The notes under the pieces: generated by a model | Seen by the model: only the letters and a program-made list of their open reading frames with translations | Database searches by the model: none | What the model was told of the DNA's origin: nothing | Made by a program: the position numbers and the translations under genes | Shown: piece by piece, positions 1-5,530 of the stretch | Layout: every line of letters begins with the position of its first letter | How positions within the stretch are numbered: the first letter of the stretch is position 1 | Assembly: GCA_032123435.1 (NCBI GenBank) | Contig: JAQBFJ010000142.1 | Location: 1 to 5,530, forward strand | Origin: JAQBFJ01 sp032123435 | Lineage (GTDB): Bacteria; Verrucomicrobiota; Kiritimatiellia; UBA8416; JAQBFJ01 | Reading direction: 5' to 3' | DNA: 5,530 bases

Positions 1-150
1 CGTGACCCATATCCCCTTATTTACACATGATTTTTTACAATACTAATTCATTAGCAGGCCCCAAATAAGGCTGGCTTTAATGTAAATGTATGATATTTAT
101 ATAACTACCCGCACAAGATACACAAGACAGCAAGGAATATGACTTTGTGA

Positions 151-1347
151 TTGATCATATTGAGTAAAATGAAAAGCAAATCGCGACAAAACAAGGAAGA
201 AGATAATATATATATTCTCTTGGTAGAAGATGACAAAGAGTCGGCACAGGCAATGGAAACAATGCTTACCAAGCGCAAGATACGGGTTGAAACCGTAGAA
301 AGCGTTGATCAGGCATTGGAACAATTTGATCCCGACAAACATGATGCGATAGTAACGGATATCCGACTTGGCGAACTCAGCGGAGTAGATCTTCTGCGTC
401 GGATTCGCGAAGATCTGCCAGACTTCCCTGTAATTCTTCTTACCGGCTTCGACAGCGTTGATTCCGCCATCCAGGCAATACGGCTGGGTGCTCAGGATTA
501 CATACTCAAACCCTTGAACTCGATAGACGACCTTGTTCTGCCTGTCAAGAGATCAATCAGTAGTCACCGTACACTCCTTAAAAATCGTCAACTGGAAAAA
601 GAACAGAAACAAACAAACGAATTACTCAAGGCCGCTTATGAGAAAATACGCGTTTTAAACGCGCGCATGAATGAGATAACCGAAAATGAAAAGCTCAAGA
701 TCACCCATGAACTGCATGACGGGATTCTTCAGCATATTGTCGCTTTGAGACTGCACCTTGAATCAATGAAGCATACCGTGCAATCAAACAAGAGCCCCGA
801 AAAAGCCATAGCCGGCGCAAATACGGCGATTAAAATTACGACTGACATGATAATCTCCATTCGAACTCTCATGACTGAAATACTTCCGCTAGACACCAGC
901 GATGTTCTACAGCAATTATCAAGTTATTACGACAAATTCAAAGATCATCTTAACGGCGTTCATTTGAACATTCATCAATACTCGATCGATCAAACACTGG
1001 CGCCTGAAGTACAGGCAAATCTTTTCCGTATTGCGCAGGAAGCCATAGCCAACTCCGCCAAGCATGCTCAGGCATCGCAAATAGATGTGCGCTGTTTTGC
1101 TGATCATGACAGCATGATCATGGAAATCGCAGATAACGGTACGGGCTTCAACCATAAACGCTTCGGCAATAAGATAGATGGTAAACACTGGGGCCTGCTG
1201 ATAATGGACGAGCGATCATTCGCGGCAGGCGGCCGACTCTTCATCGATTCAAAACCAGGCAAAGGCACAAAGCTGACCGTTAAAGTATCTAAAGAAAAAA
1301 ACCATCAACTCCTGTGCCACCACGCGAAAACTCCGCCAGCTTCTTGA
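151..1347 (+). CDS. Soluble hybrid sensor kinase: N-terminal receiver + HisKA_3/HATPase (NarX/DegS type)
   Basis: This is a cytoplasmic histidine kinase of the HPK7 class, which autophosphorylates on His and passes phosphate to a NarL-type regulator. Residues 19-138 form a receiver with acidic pair D27/D28, phosphoacceptor D70, T98 and K120. Residues 141-185 are a charged, heptad-like signalling helix. The HisKA_3 H-box (HELHDGILQ) places the phosphorylated His at H189, followed by D190. The ATPase shows an N-box with E297, N301 and H305, a G1 box D328-N-G-T-G332, and a C-terminal glycine region at 348-373. There is no signal peptide, membrane segment or classical sensor domain, so input probably comes through the receiver or a partner protein. 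The start is uncertain: TTG 151 opens the frame just after a stop, with AAGGA 14 nt upstream, while ATG 169 is equally plausible and leaves all domains intact. The partner is very probably the regulator gene 28 bp downstream. Family assignment is firm; the signal is unknown. Confidence 0.93.
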   Translation: MIILSKMKSKSRQNKEEDNIYILLVEDDKESAQAMETMLTKRKIRVETVESVDQALEQFDPDKHDAIVTDIRLGELSGVDLLRRIREDLPDFPVILLTGFDSVDSAIQAIRLGAQDYILKPLNSIDDLVLPVKRSISSHRTLLKNRQLEKEQKQTNELLKAAYEKIRVLNARMNEITENEKLKITHELHDGILQHIVALRLHLESMKHTVQSNKSPEKAIAGANTAIKITTDMIISIRTLMTEILPLDTSDVLQQLSSYYDKFKDHLNGVHLNIHQYSIDQTLAPEVQANLFRIAQEAIANSAKHAQASQIDVRCFADHDSMIMEIADNGTGFNHKRFGNKIDGKHWGLLIMDERSFAAGGRLFIDSKPGKGTKLTVKVSKEKNHQLLCHHAKTPPAS

Positions 1348-1363
1348 GATCATTGACAAAGAA

Positions 1364-1370
1364 AAGGAGG
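1364..1370 (+). promoter_or_regulatory. Strong Shine-Dalgarno site for the NarL-type regulator
   Basis: AAGGAGG lies 5 nt before ATG 1376 and fixes that start. It sits within the 28-bp gap after the kinase stop codon, where no promoter is visible. This supports co-transcription and efficient separate initiation of the regulator. Confidence 0.85.
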
Positions 1371-1375
1371 ATTTT

Positions 1376-2041
1376 ATGGGAATCAAACAGAAACAACCGA
1401 AAAAAATAAAACTTCTCATAGCTGATGATCATACTTTCGTAAGGGAAGGACTTCGCTCGCTGTTAGAGAATTCTAACGATGTCTGCGTGATCGGTGAAGC
1501 AAAAAACGGCCTTGAGGCAGTAACGCTAACAAAGAAGCTCCGTCCGGACATTATTCTCATGGATGTATCCATGCCGGAACTTAGCGGGATCGAAGCATCA
1601 AAACAAATACTGAAGAAAATACCGGCGACAAAAATCATCATGCTCTCAATGCACGAATCAGGCGATTATATAAGCCAGTCATTGAAAGTGGGCGCAATGG
1701 GCTATTTGATAAAAACATCTTCTTCTGCGGAAATACTGGAGGCGATCCGCACAGTATATAAAGGTGAATATTACGCCAGAAACGCTGTGGCTGATTTTAT
1801 CATAAAGGAATACACATCCAACCACACCATGAACAACAGTCCGTTCGACATTTTGAGCAAACGGGAAAAAGAGATTCTTGCAAGTTTCCTCAACGGTCAT
1901 ACCATCGCACAAATGGCCAAGATTTTCAAGATTTCGCCCAAGACTGTCTCCACATATCAAAAACGCACGATGCAGAAACTCGACGTCGCCAATACAACAA
2001 GTCTTACAAAAATGGCCATCAAGCATGGGTTCCCCCACTAA
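1376..2041 (+). CDS. NarL/FixJ-family response regulator (REC + LuxR-type HTH)
   Basis: This is a DNA-binding response regulator of 221 residues, the usual length for the family. The receiver (residues about 11-128) has acidic pair D17/D18, phosphoacceptor D63 in LMDVSMPELSG, S91 as the switch hydroxyl and K113. A short linker leads to a LuxR/GerE-type helix-turn-helix at about 158-218, with the diagnostic LSKREKEIL opening and the recognition-helix region ISPKTVSTYQKRTMQKLDV. The V-S-T-Y recognition motif resembles the BvgA/EvgA/RcsB branch more than the V-x-x-H form of NarL itself. It is probably the phosphorylation target of the HisKA_3 kinase encoded just upstream in the same operon. The palindromic array that begins 38 bp after its stop codon is a natural candidate target. 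Family is certain; the regulon and the exact orthologue are not, so no symbol is given. Confidence 0.95.
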   Translation: MGIKQKQPKKIKLLIADDHTFVREGLRSLLENSNDVCVIGEAKNGLEAVTLTKKLRPDIILMDVSMPELSGIEASKQILKKIPATKIIMLSMHESGDYISQSLKVGAMGYLIKTSSSAEILEAIRTVYKGEYYARNAVADFIIKEYTSNHTMNNSPFDILSKREKEILASFLNGHTIAQMAKIFKISPKTVSTYQKRTMQKLDVANTTSLTKMAIKHGFPH

Positions 2042-2079
2042 CCCGTAATCCTCGATTTATACTGCCCTGCGCTATTTCG

Positions 2080-2097
2080 TGTAGGACTAGTCCTACA
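2080..2097. repeat. Palindrome site 1 (perfect)
   Basis: TGTAGGACTAGTCCTACA is a perfect 18-bp palindrome with its axis between 2088 and 2089. It is the most symmetric copy and the most distal from the downstream promoter. Confidence 0.85.
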
Positions 2098-2102
2098 AAG
2101 GC

Positions 2103-2120
2103 TGTAAGAAAAATCCTACA
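2103..2120. repeat. Palindrome site 2 (degenerate)
   Basis: TGTAAGAAAAATCCTACA keeps both outer half-sites (TGTAAG and CCTACA) with an A-rich centre. Its left half equals the GacA-box half-site TGTAAG exactly. Of the three copies it departs most from perfect symmetry. Confidence 0.7.
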
Positions 2121-2125
2121 TGATG

Positions 2126-2143
2126 TGTAGGATTAGTCCTACA
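2126..2143. repeat. Palindrome site 3 (one mismatch)
   Basis: TGTAGGATTAGTCCTACA differs from site 1 only at one central base (T for C at 2133). Its axis lies about 64.5 bp upstream of the inferred transcription start, a position typical of class I activator sites. Confidence 0.83.
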
Positions 2144-2163
2144 AAATCGTCAGACGAGGCTGA

Positions 2164-2192
2164 CAGACAAACCTTCTGCTTCTTGATATAAT
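2164..2192 (+). promoter_or_regulatory. Putative sigma-70 promoter of the hybrid kinase gene
   Basis: A perfect TATAAT at 2187-2192 is preceded, with a 17-bp spacer, by CAGACA (2164-2169), which matches TTGACA at four of six bases. The weak -35 is what an activator-dependent promoter would show, and the palindrome array ends 20 bp upstream. Transcription would begin near 2199 and give a leader of about 60 nt. Prediction only. Confidence 0.5.
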
Positions 2193-2259
2193 TGTGGCCT
2201 TTCAATTTACAGCATGGTTTCGACAGACAACAAAAGCGCAAATGTCGAGAGGGTAATTA

Positions 2260-4287
2260 ATGAATGGCGCGATCAATGTTCTCCTCGTGGAAGATGACAT
2301 AGAGTCGGGTGATGCTACCACGCTCATGCTAACGAAACGCGGTTTGAACGTAATACAGGTTTCAACCGGAGAAAAAGCTCTTGAAGAAATCGAGTCGGGT
2401 AAAAAATATGATGCCATTATAGCCGATATCAGACTGACCGGAATGAGCGGCCTGGATTTATTGCGCACCGTACGAAAAACAAACCCGTTTCTGCCGGTAA
2501 TCCTGCTGACTGGTCATGATAGCGTAGAATCAGCGGCCGAAGCAGTGCGGCTCGGCGCCCAGGATTATATCCTGAAGCCGCTCAGCTCAATTGAGGAACT
2601 GCTGGCACCCATAACAAACGCCGTCGCTAATTACAGATTGCGCCAGGAAAACGAAATCCTTCAGCAGAATCTGGTGCAAAGCGAAACCCGACTGCGCGCC
2701 GTGCTGGAAAATTCGGTGGATATAATTTACAGGCTGGATCTGAAGAATAATATCATTGACTATATAAGCCCATCAATTGAAACCGTGCTTGGATATAAAC
2801 CTGACAAAATTACAGGAACAAAGCTCACGGATTTAACGCACCTGCTGCATGATGATTGGCAGAAAAAAGCCAGCCAATACCTGACTGTGCCGACGCAATA
2901 CGCCCACGATAATATGGCAAATCACAACACACTTGAGTGCATGGTCAAACATATTAACGGACAGTACCGCTGGATCAACCTGAAGCATTCCGTAATACGT
3001 GACAAATCCGGAAACCCCATCGCAATTGTCGGTAACGTCAGAGACATCACCGGAGCAAAAGAAGCGGAAAAGAAGGAAAACGAACTGCGCGAGGCAACAA
3101 ACAGAATAAAGCAAATCGAGAATCTCGGCATTCTGGCCGGCGGCGTGGCGCATGACCTTAACAATATATTCATGCCGCTGGTTTCAATGCCGGAACTGAT
3201 AATATCTGAATTAAAATCAATGAATCAGCCGAATTTGACCGCAAAGGCTGAAAAAGAATTGATAGATGTAAGGGATTCAGGCATGCAGGCGATTGAAATT
3301 ACTCAGGATCTCCTCGTTTTGAGCCAGCGCGGCAACTATATGATGAATCCGCTCAGTGTGAACACAATAATAAACGAATATTTCCAGATACGCGCCTTCA
3401 GAAGTCTCCAGCACAATTACCCGCTTGTAATAGTAAAAGCTAATCTTGCCAAAAATATCCCGCTGATTAAAGGCTGTAGATCCCACATGATGCGCGTGTT
3501 CGTTAATCTGGTAAAGAATGCCATGGAAGCAATCGTCGAAAACGGTCAGGTAACAATAAGGACAAGCACGCAATGCCTGGAGAAAGATATCAAAGAATTC
3601 GAAGTTATCCCAAAAGGCGAATATGTCGTTGCGGAAGTTATCGACAATGGAAAGGGTATCAGCAGTGATAATATGGACAAGATCTTACAGCCATTTTTTA
3701 CCAGCAAGAAAAAGAATAAGGAAAGCGGCACAGGGCTCGGACTGGCTATCGTTCTGAACGTCATCAAGGAACATAAGGGATACATCAACGTACAGAGCAT
3801 TGAAAATGAAGGTTCGCATTTCAGCCTGTACCTTCCCGTAACAAGTGAAACGCCTGATGAACCCGATACCGACTCGACCTTGGAGGGAACAGGAACCATC
3901 ATGGTAATTGATGATGTTGAAAAACATCTGGAGGTCATTCGCCGGCATGTTGTGGGATTAGGCTATAACGTGACAACAGCCAACAGTGGTGAGGCCGCGC
4001 TTGAAATCTACAGGAAAACGCTTTCCAAACTTTCCGATAGAACATCAACACCATACGACCTTGTTCTGCTGGATATAATCATGGAGAAAGGTCTCGATGG
4101 TCTGGATGTCTATCGCGAAATCAATAAGTTATGCCCTGCCCAGAAGGTCGTTTTTTTGAGTGGTGTAGGTCTGCACAATAGATCGGATGAGATTCAGAAG
4201 CTCGGCGTCATAACGCTCATTCCCAAACCTATAACACGTAAAACAATCGGCACAGCAATTAAGAAGGAAATGGCAAAACAGGAATAA
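2260..4287 (+). CDS. Hybrid histidine kinase, REC-PAS-HisKA-HATPase-REC
   Basis: This is a soluble 675-residue hybrid sensor kinase. Receiver 1 (residues 5-122) has E11/D12/D13, phosphoacceptor D56, T84 and K106. A helical linker leads to a PAS/PAC domain (about 144-268; ENSVDIIYRLD at the start, GNVRDITGAKEAE at the end), the likely sensory module, ligand unknown. The HisKA H-box LAGGVAHDLNN puts the phosphorylated His at H298. The ATPase has the N-box with N416 and N420, G1 DNGKGI (D462), F-box LQPFFTSK and G2 GTGLGLAI (490-497). Receiver 2 (about 546-672) has D551/D552, D605, S634 and K656 and carries a longer loop (about 585-598) before its Asp strand. No membrane segment or Hpt domain is visible, so an intramolecular His-to-Asp relay would need a separate Hpt protein for onward transfer. 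The start at ATG 2260 is supported by GAGAGGG at 2247-2253 and an in-frame stop at 2254. Its first receiver is paralogous to that of the kinase at 151-1347. Family firm; pathway unknown. Confidence 0.95.
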   Translation: MNGAINVLLVEDDIESGDATTLMLTKRGLNVIQVSTGEKALEEIESGKKYDAIIADIRLTGMSGLDLLRTVRKTNPFLPVILLTGHDSVESAAEAVRLGAQDYILKPLSSIEELLAPITNAVANYRLRQENEILQQNLVQSETRLRAVLENSVDIIYRLDLKNNIIDYISPSIETVLGYKPDKITGTKLTDLTHLLHDDWQKKASQYLTVPTQYAHDNMANHNTLECMVKHINGQYRWINLKHSVIRDKSGNPIAIVGNVRDITGAKEAEKKENELREATNRIKQIENLGILAGGVAHDLNNIFMPLVSMPELIISELKSMNQPNLTAKAEKELIDVRDSGMQAIEITQDLLVLSQRGNYMMNPLSVNTIINEYFQIRAFRSLQHNYPLVIVKANLAKNIPLIKGCRSHMMRVFVNLVKNAMEAIVENGQVTIRTSTQCLEKDIKEFEVIPKGEYVVAEVIDNGKGISSDNMDKILQPFFTSKKKNKESGTGLGLAIVLNVIKEHKGYINVQSIENEGSHFSLYLPVTSETPDEPDTDSTLEGTGTIMVIDDVEKHLEVIRRHVVGLGYNVTTANSGEAALEIYRKTLSKLSDRTSTPYDLVLLDIIMEKGLDGLDVYREINKLCPAQKVVFLSGVGLHNRSDEIQKLGVITLIPKPITRKTIGTAIKKEMAKQE

Positions 4288-4296
4288 TTCAGGGCT

Positions 4297-4326
4297 TTGA
4301 CAAATTCACTCTTAAAAAAGGATTAT
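4297..4326 (+). promoter_or_regulatory. Putative sigma-70 promoter of the FadL-family gene
   Basis: A perfect TTGACA at 4297-4302 is followed after 18 bp by GATTAT (4321-4326), matching TATAAT at four of six bases. It starts 10 bp after the hybrid kinase stop codon, so the transporter gene probably forms its own transcription unit starting near 4333. The -10 and the spacer are not ideal. Confidence 0.45.
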
Positions 4327-4335
4327 TGTTTTGTC

Positions 4336-4356
4336 TTTACGGAAGATTTTCGTAAA
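4336..4356. repeat. Interrupted inverted repeat, possible operator
   Basis: TTTACG (4336-4341) and CGTAAA (4351-4356) flank a 9-bp centre, and the symmetry extends to 8 of 10 bases per arm. It lies just downstream of the inferred start of the FadL-gene transcript, where a repressor site could act. There is no T-run after it, so it is not a convincing terminator for the kinase gene. It bears no resemblance to the TGTAGG palindromes. Confidence 0.35.
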
Positions 4357-4403
4357 TTAGGGCTGGTGAAAAATAAAACAAACGCGGAAAGGAAACATCA
4401 GAG

Positions 4404-5530
4404 ATGAAACGATTCACACTGACAGCATTAATTGGTATTGTCGTAATGGGAATATGCATTGAGACATACGCCAACGGTTATAAGATATTAAACGTTAAAA
4501 GCGCCAAGGCCACAGGGATGGCCGAGGCGTTTATCGTGCAAGCCGACGATCCTTCGGCTATAGCCATGAACCCTGCCGGCCTGGCGCAACTGAGCGGCAA
4601 TCAACTTAATGTTCATGCAACTATCTGCAACGCGTACGCGAGACATAGATCGCCTTCAGGACAAAAAACCGATATCGAAGATAAATGGCAAATGGTGCCT
4701 TCCGTTTTCTGGACAACTGATATGGGCAGAGAAGACATGTCTGCCGGTCTTGGTATATCATTTCCTAACGGCATATCAACGGAATGGGCACAGGATAGTT
4801 TCGCACGCTACGTGGCCACATATTCGGATCTGATCGTCGCCGATATATGCCCTGCATTCGGAATGAGACTCAACGATTTCATTATGCTCGGAGCTGGACT
4901 GGATCTCATATACTCAGAAGCACAATTGGAAAACATCGTTGATGCCGGCGTTCTTGGCGGCGGCGCACCAAACGGCATGGATCTGGAAAGCAAACTTAAA
5001 GGCGACGGTACGGCGCTATCAGCCAATATCGGCATAATATGCGAGATCAATTCGCGCCATAGCGCGGCAGTAACGTATCGGCATGGTTTTTCAGTGGATT
5101 ACGAAGGAGATATAACTCTGGGCGGCGTTCGTTCAGATGTCGAAGCCACACTTGATTTTCCGGCATCCGTTGTTCTCGGTTACGCGTACAAACCGACAGA
5201 ACAATTGAAACTGGAAGTCAACCTGGACTGGACCGACTGGCAGGCTGTTGACGACATAGTAATAGATATCGCGGGCGCGGGGCGCGTGACACAACAGCAG
5301 GATTTCCATAATACCATCGCATGGAAGTTTGGCGCTGAATACGCGTGGACAGACGCGCTTGATCTCAGACTTGGCTATATTTACAACGAAAATGCCACAC
5401 CGGAACACGCGTGGCGGCCTAGCCTGCCGGATACCGATGTGCACTTCCTGACAATGGGCGCCGGTTATGACGTCAGTGAAGCAACGACAATAGATACCGC
5501 TTTACAGCTTGTTTATTACGAGAAGAGAAC
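4404..5530 (+). CDS. FadL/OmpP1/TodX-family outer-membrane transporter, 3' end outside window
   Basis: An open frame of 375 codons runs off the window end, so the C-terminus is missing; FadL proteins usually have 400-450 residues. Residues 1-23 form a signal peptide (basic start, hydrophobic core, predicted cleavage after TYA). The mature protein opens with NGYKI and the family region SAKATGMAEAF...DDPSAIAMNPAGLAQLSG (34-64), including the NPAG motif at 56-59. Other family landmarks are GLGISFPNGISTEW (115-128), the alternating strands with DICPAFGMRLND (147-158), LDFPASVVLGYAYKP (250-264), VNLDWTDW (272-279) and LRLGYIYNE near 321-329, followed by LPDTD at 341-345. Members form a 14-stranded outer-membrane barrel with an N-terminal plug and take up long-chain fatty acids or other hydrophobic compounds; the substrate here cannot be read from sequence. 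An AAAGGA motif (4388-4393) precedes ATG 4404 by 10 nt. Its own promoter lies upstream, and co-regulation with the kinases is unproven. Confidence 0.9.
   Translation, partial: MKRFTLTALIGIVVMGICIETYANGYKILNVKSAKATGMAEAFIVQADDPSAIAMNPAGLAQLSGNQLNVHATICNAYARHRSPSGQKTDIEDKWQMVPSVFWTTDMGREDMSAGLGISFPNGISTEWAQDSFARYVATYSDLIVADICPAFGMRLNDFIMLGAGLDLIYSEAQLENIVDAGVLGGGAPNGMDLESKLKGDGTALSANIGIICEINSRHSAAVTYRHGFSVDYEGDITLGGVRSDVEATLDFPASVVLGYAYKPTEQLKLEVNLDWTDWQAVDDIVIDIAGAGRVTQQQDFHNTIAWKFGAEYAWTDALDLRLGYIYNENATPEHAWRPSLPDTDVHFLTMGAGYDVSEATTIDTALQLVYYEKR

Larger units (their letters stand above)
2080..2143 (+). promoter_or_regulatory. Tandem array of three 18-bp palindromic regulator sites, 23-bp spacing
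   Basis: Three 18-bp elements of the form TGTARG-N6-CCTACA start at 2080, 2103 and 2126, separated by 5-bp linkers. Read as half-sites, TGTARGA and TCCTACA alternate six times with starts at 2080, 2091, 2103, 2114, 2126 and 2137, about one helical turn apart. The geometry matches the TGTAAG-N6-CTTACA box known for GacA-type NarL-family regulators, and tandem binding of NarL-family dimers at roughly 22-bp steps is known for BvgA. The array lies between a NarL-family gene and a hybrid kinase gene, centred about 65-110 bp upstream of the inferred start of the kinase transcript. An upstream-activating role is therefore the leading inference. No T-run follows any palindrome, which argues against terminators. 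Confidence 0.8.

Noticed and set aside
15..70. 8-bp inverted repeat CCTTATTT / AAATAAGG with a 40-bp gap
   Set aside because: The arms are short, AT-rich and far apart, and there is no T-run, so chance is a sufficient explanation. It is not called as a terminator or operator.
89..105. TATGAT / TATAAC-like -10 candidates before the first kinase
   Set aside because: No acceptable -35 stands 16-18 bp upstream of any of them, and the stretch is generally AT-rich. The promoter of the first operon may also lie outside the window.
2080..2143. Reading the palindromes as transcription terminators of the regulator operon
   Set aside because: The stems are short, none is followed by a T-run, and the exact 23-bp repetition with conserved half-sites fits protein binding better.
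2149..2164. GTCAG-N6-CTGAC inverted repeat touching the -35 region
   Set aside because: Five-base arms are too short to distinguish from chance, and there is no second copy in the window.
2162..2230. Direct repeat GACAGACAA at 2162 and 2222
   Set aside because: Nine bases of low-complexity sequence repeated once, with no further pattern around either copy.
2214..2297. Small frame of 27 codons starting ATG 2214, overlapping the start of the hybrid kinase
   Set aside because: It has no Shine-Dalgarno site before it and lies out of frame with the kinase, whose own start has a good ribosome site. Nothing recognisable is encoded.
4609..4833. Short + strand frame of 74 codons inside the transporter gene
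   Set aside because: It overlaps the FadL-family frame, which shows continuous family motifs and a signal peptide. The short frame encodes nothing recognisable and is a shadow.

Overview
The window carries a cytoplasmic two-component signalling cluster followed by the 5' part of an outer-membrane protein gene, all on the + strand. The last gene encodes a FadL-type outer-membrane transporter with a signal peptide, so the host is very probably Gram-negative. Base composition is intermediate, and the soluble multi-receiver hybrid kinases resemble those of deltaproteobacterial or PVC-type (Kiritimatiellota/Lentisphaerota-like) environmental bacteria. That placement is an impression from style; no marker gene settles it.

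Layout. Positions 1-150 are an AT-rich leader without a convincing promoter. Positions 151-1347 encode a receiver domain fused to a HisKA_3 (NarX/DegS-type) kinase with no membrane segment. A strong Shine-Dalgarno 28 bp later opens a NarL/FixJ-family response regulator (1376-2041), so these two read as an operon and a probable cognate pair. A 218-bp intergenic region follows. It holds three 18-bp palindromes of the form TGTAGG-N6-CCTACA (2080, 2103, 2126), exactly 23 bp apart, upstream of a plausible sigma-70 promoter. That promoter would drive a 675-residue hybrid kinase (2260-4287) with the order REC-PAS-HisKA-HATPase-REC. A second intergenic region (4288-4403) has a TTGACA-type promoter and an operator-like dyad before the FadL-family gene (4404 to the window end, incomplete).

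How the parts may work together. The two kinases begin with clearly paralogous receiver domains, about 57% identical by hand count. Both lack transmembrane segments and both lack the usual Pro after the phosphoacceptor loop. The palindromes match the half-site style and 18-bp geometry of boxes bound by GacA/UvrY-type members of the NarL family. The simplest model is that the regulator at 1376-2041 binds this array and controls the downstream hybrid kinase, giving a feedback loop between the two halves of the cluster. This is inference. The FadL gene has its own promoter signals, and no matching palindrome was seen in front of it, so a regulatory link to the cluster is not shown.
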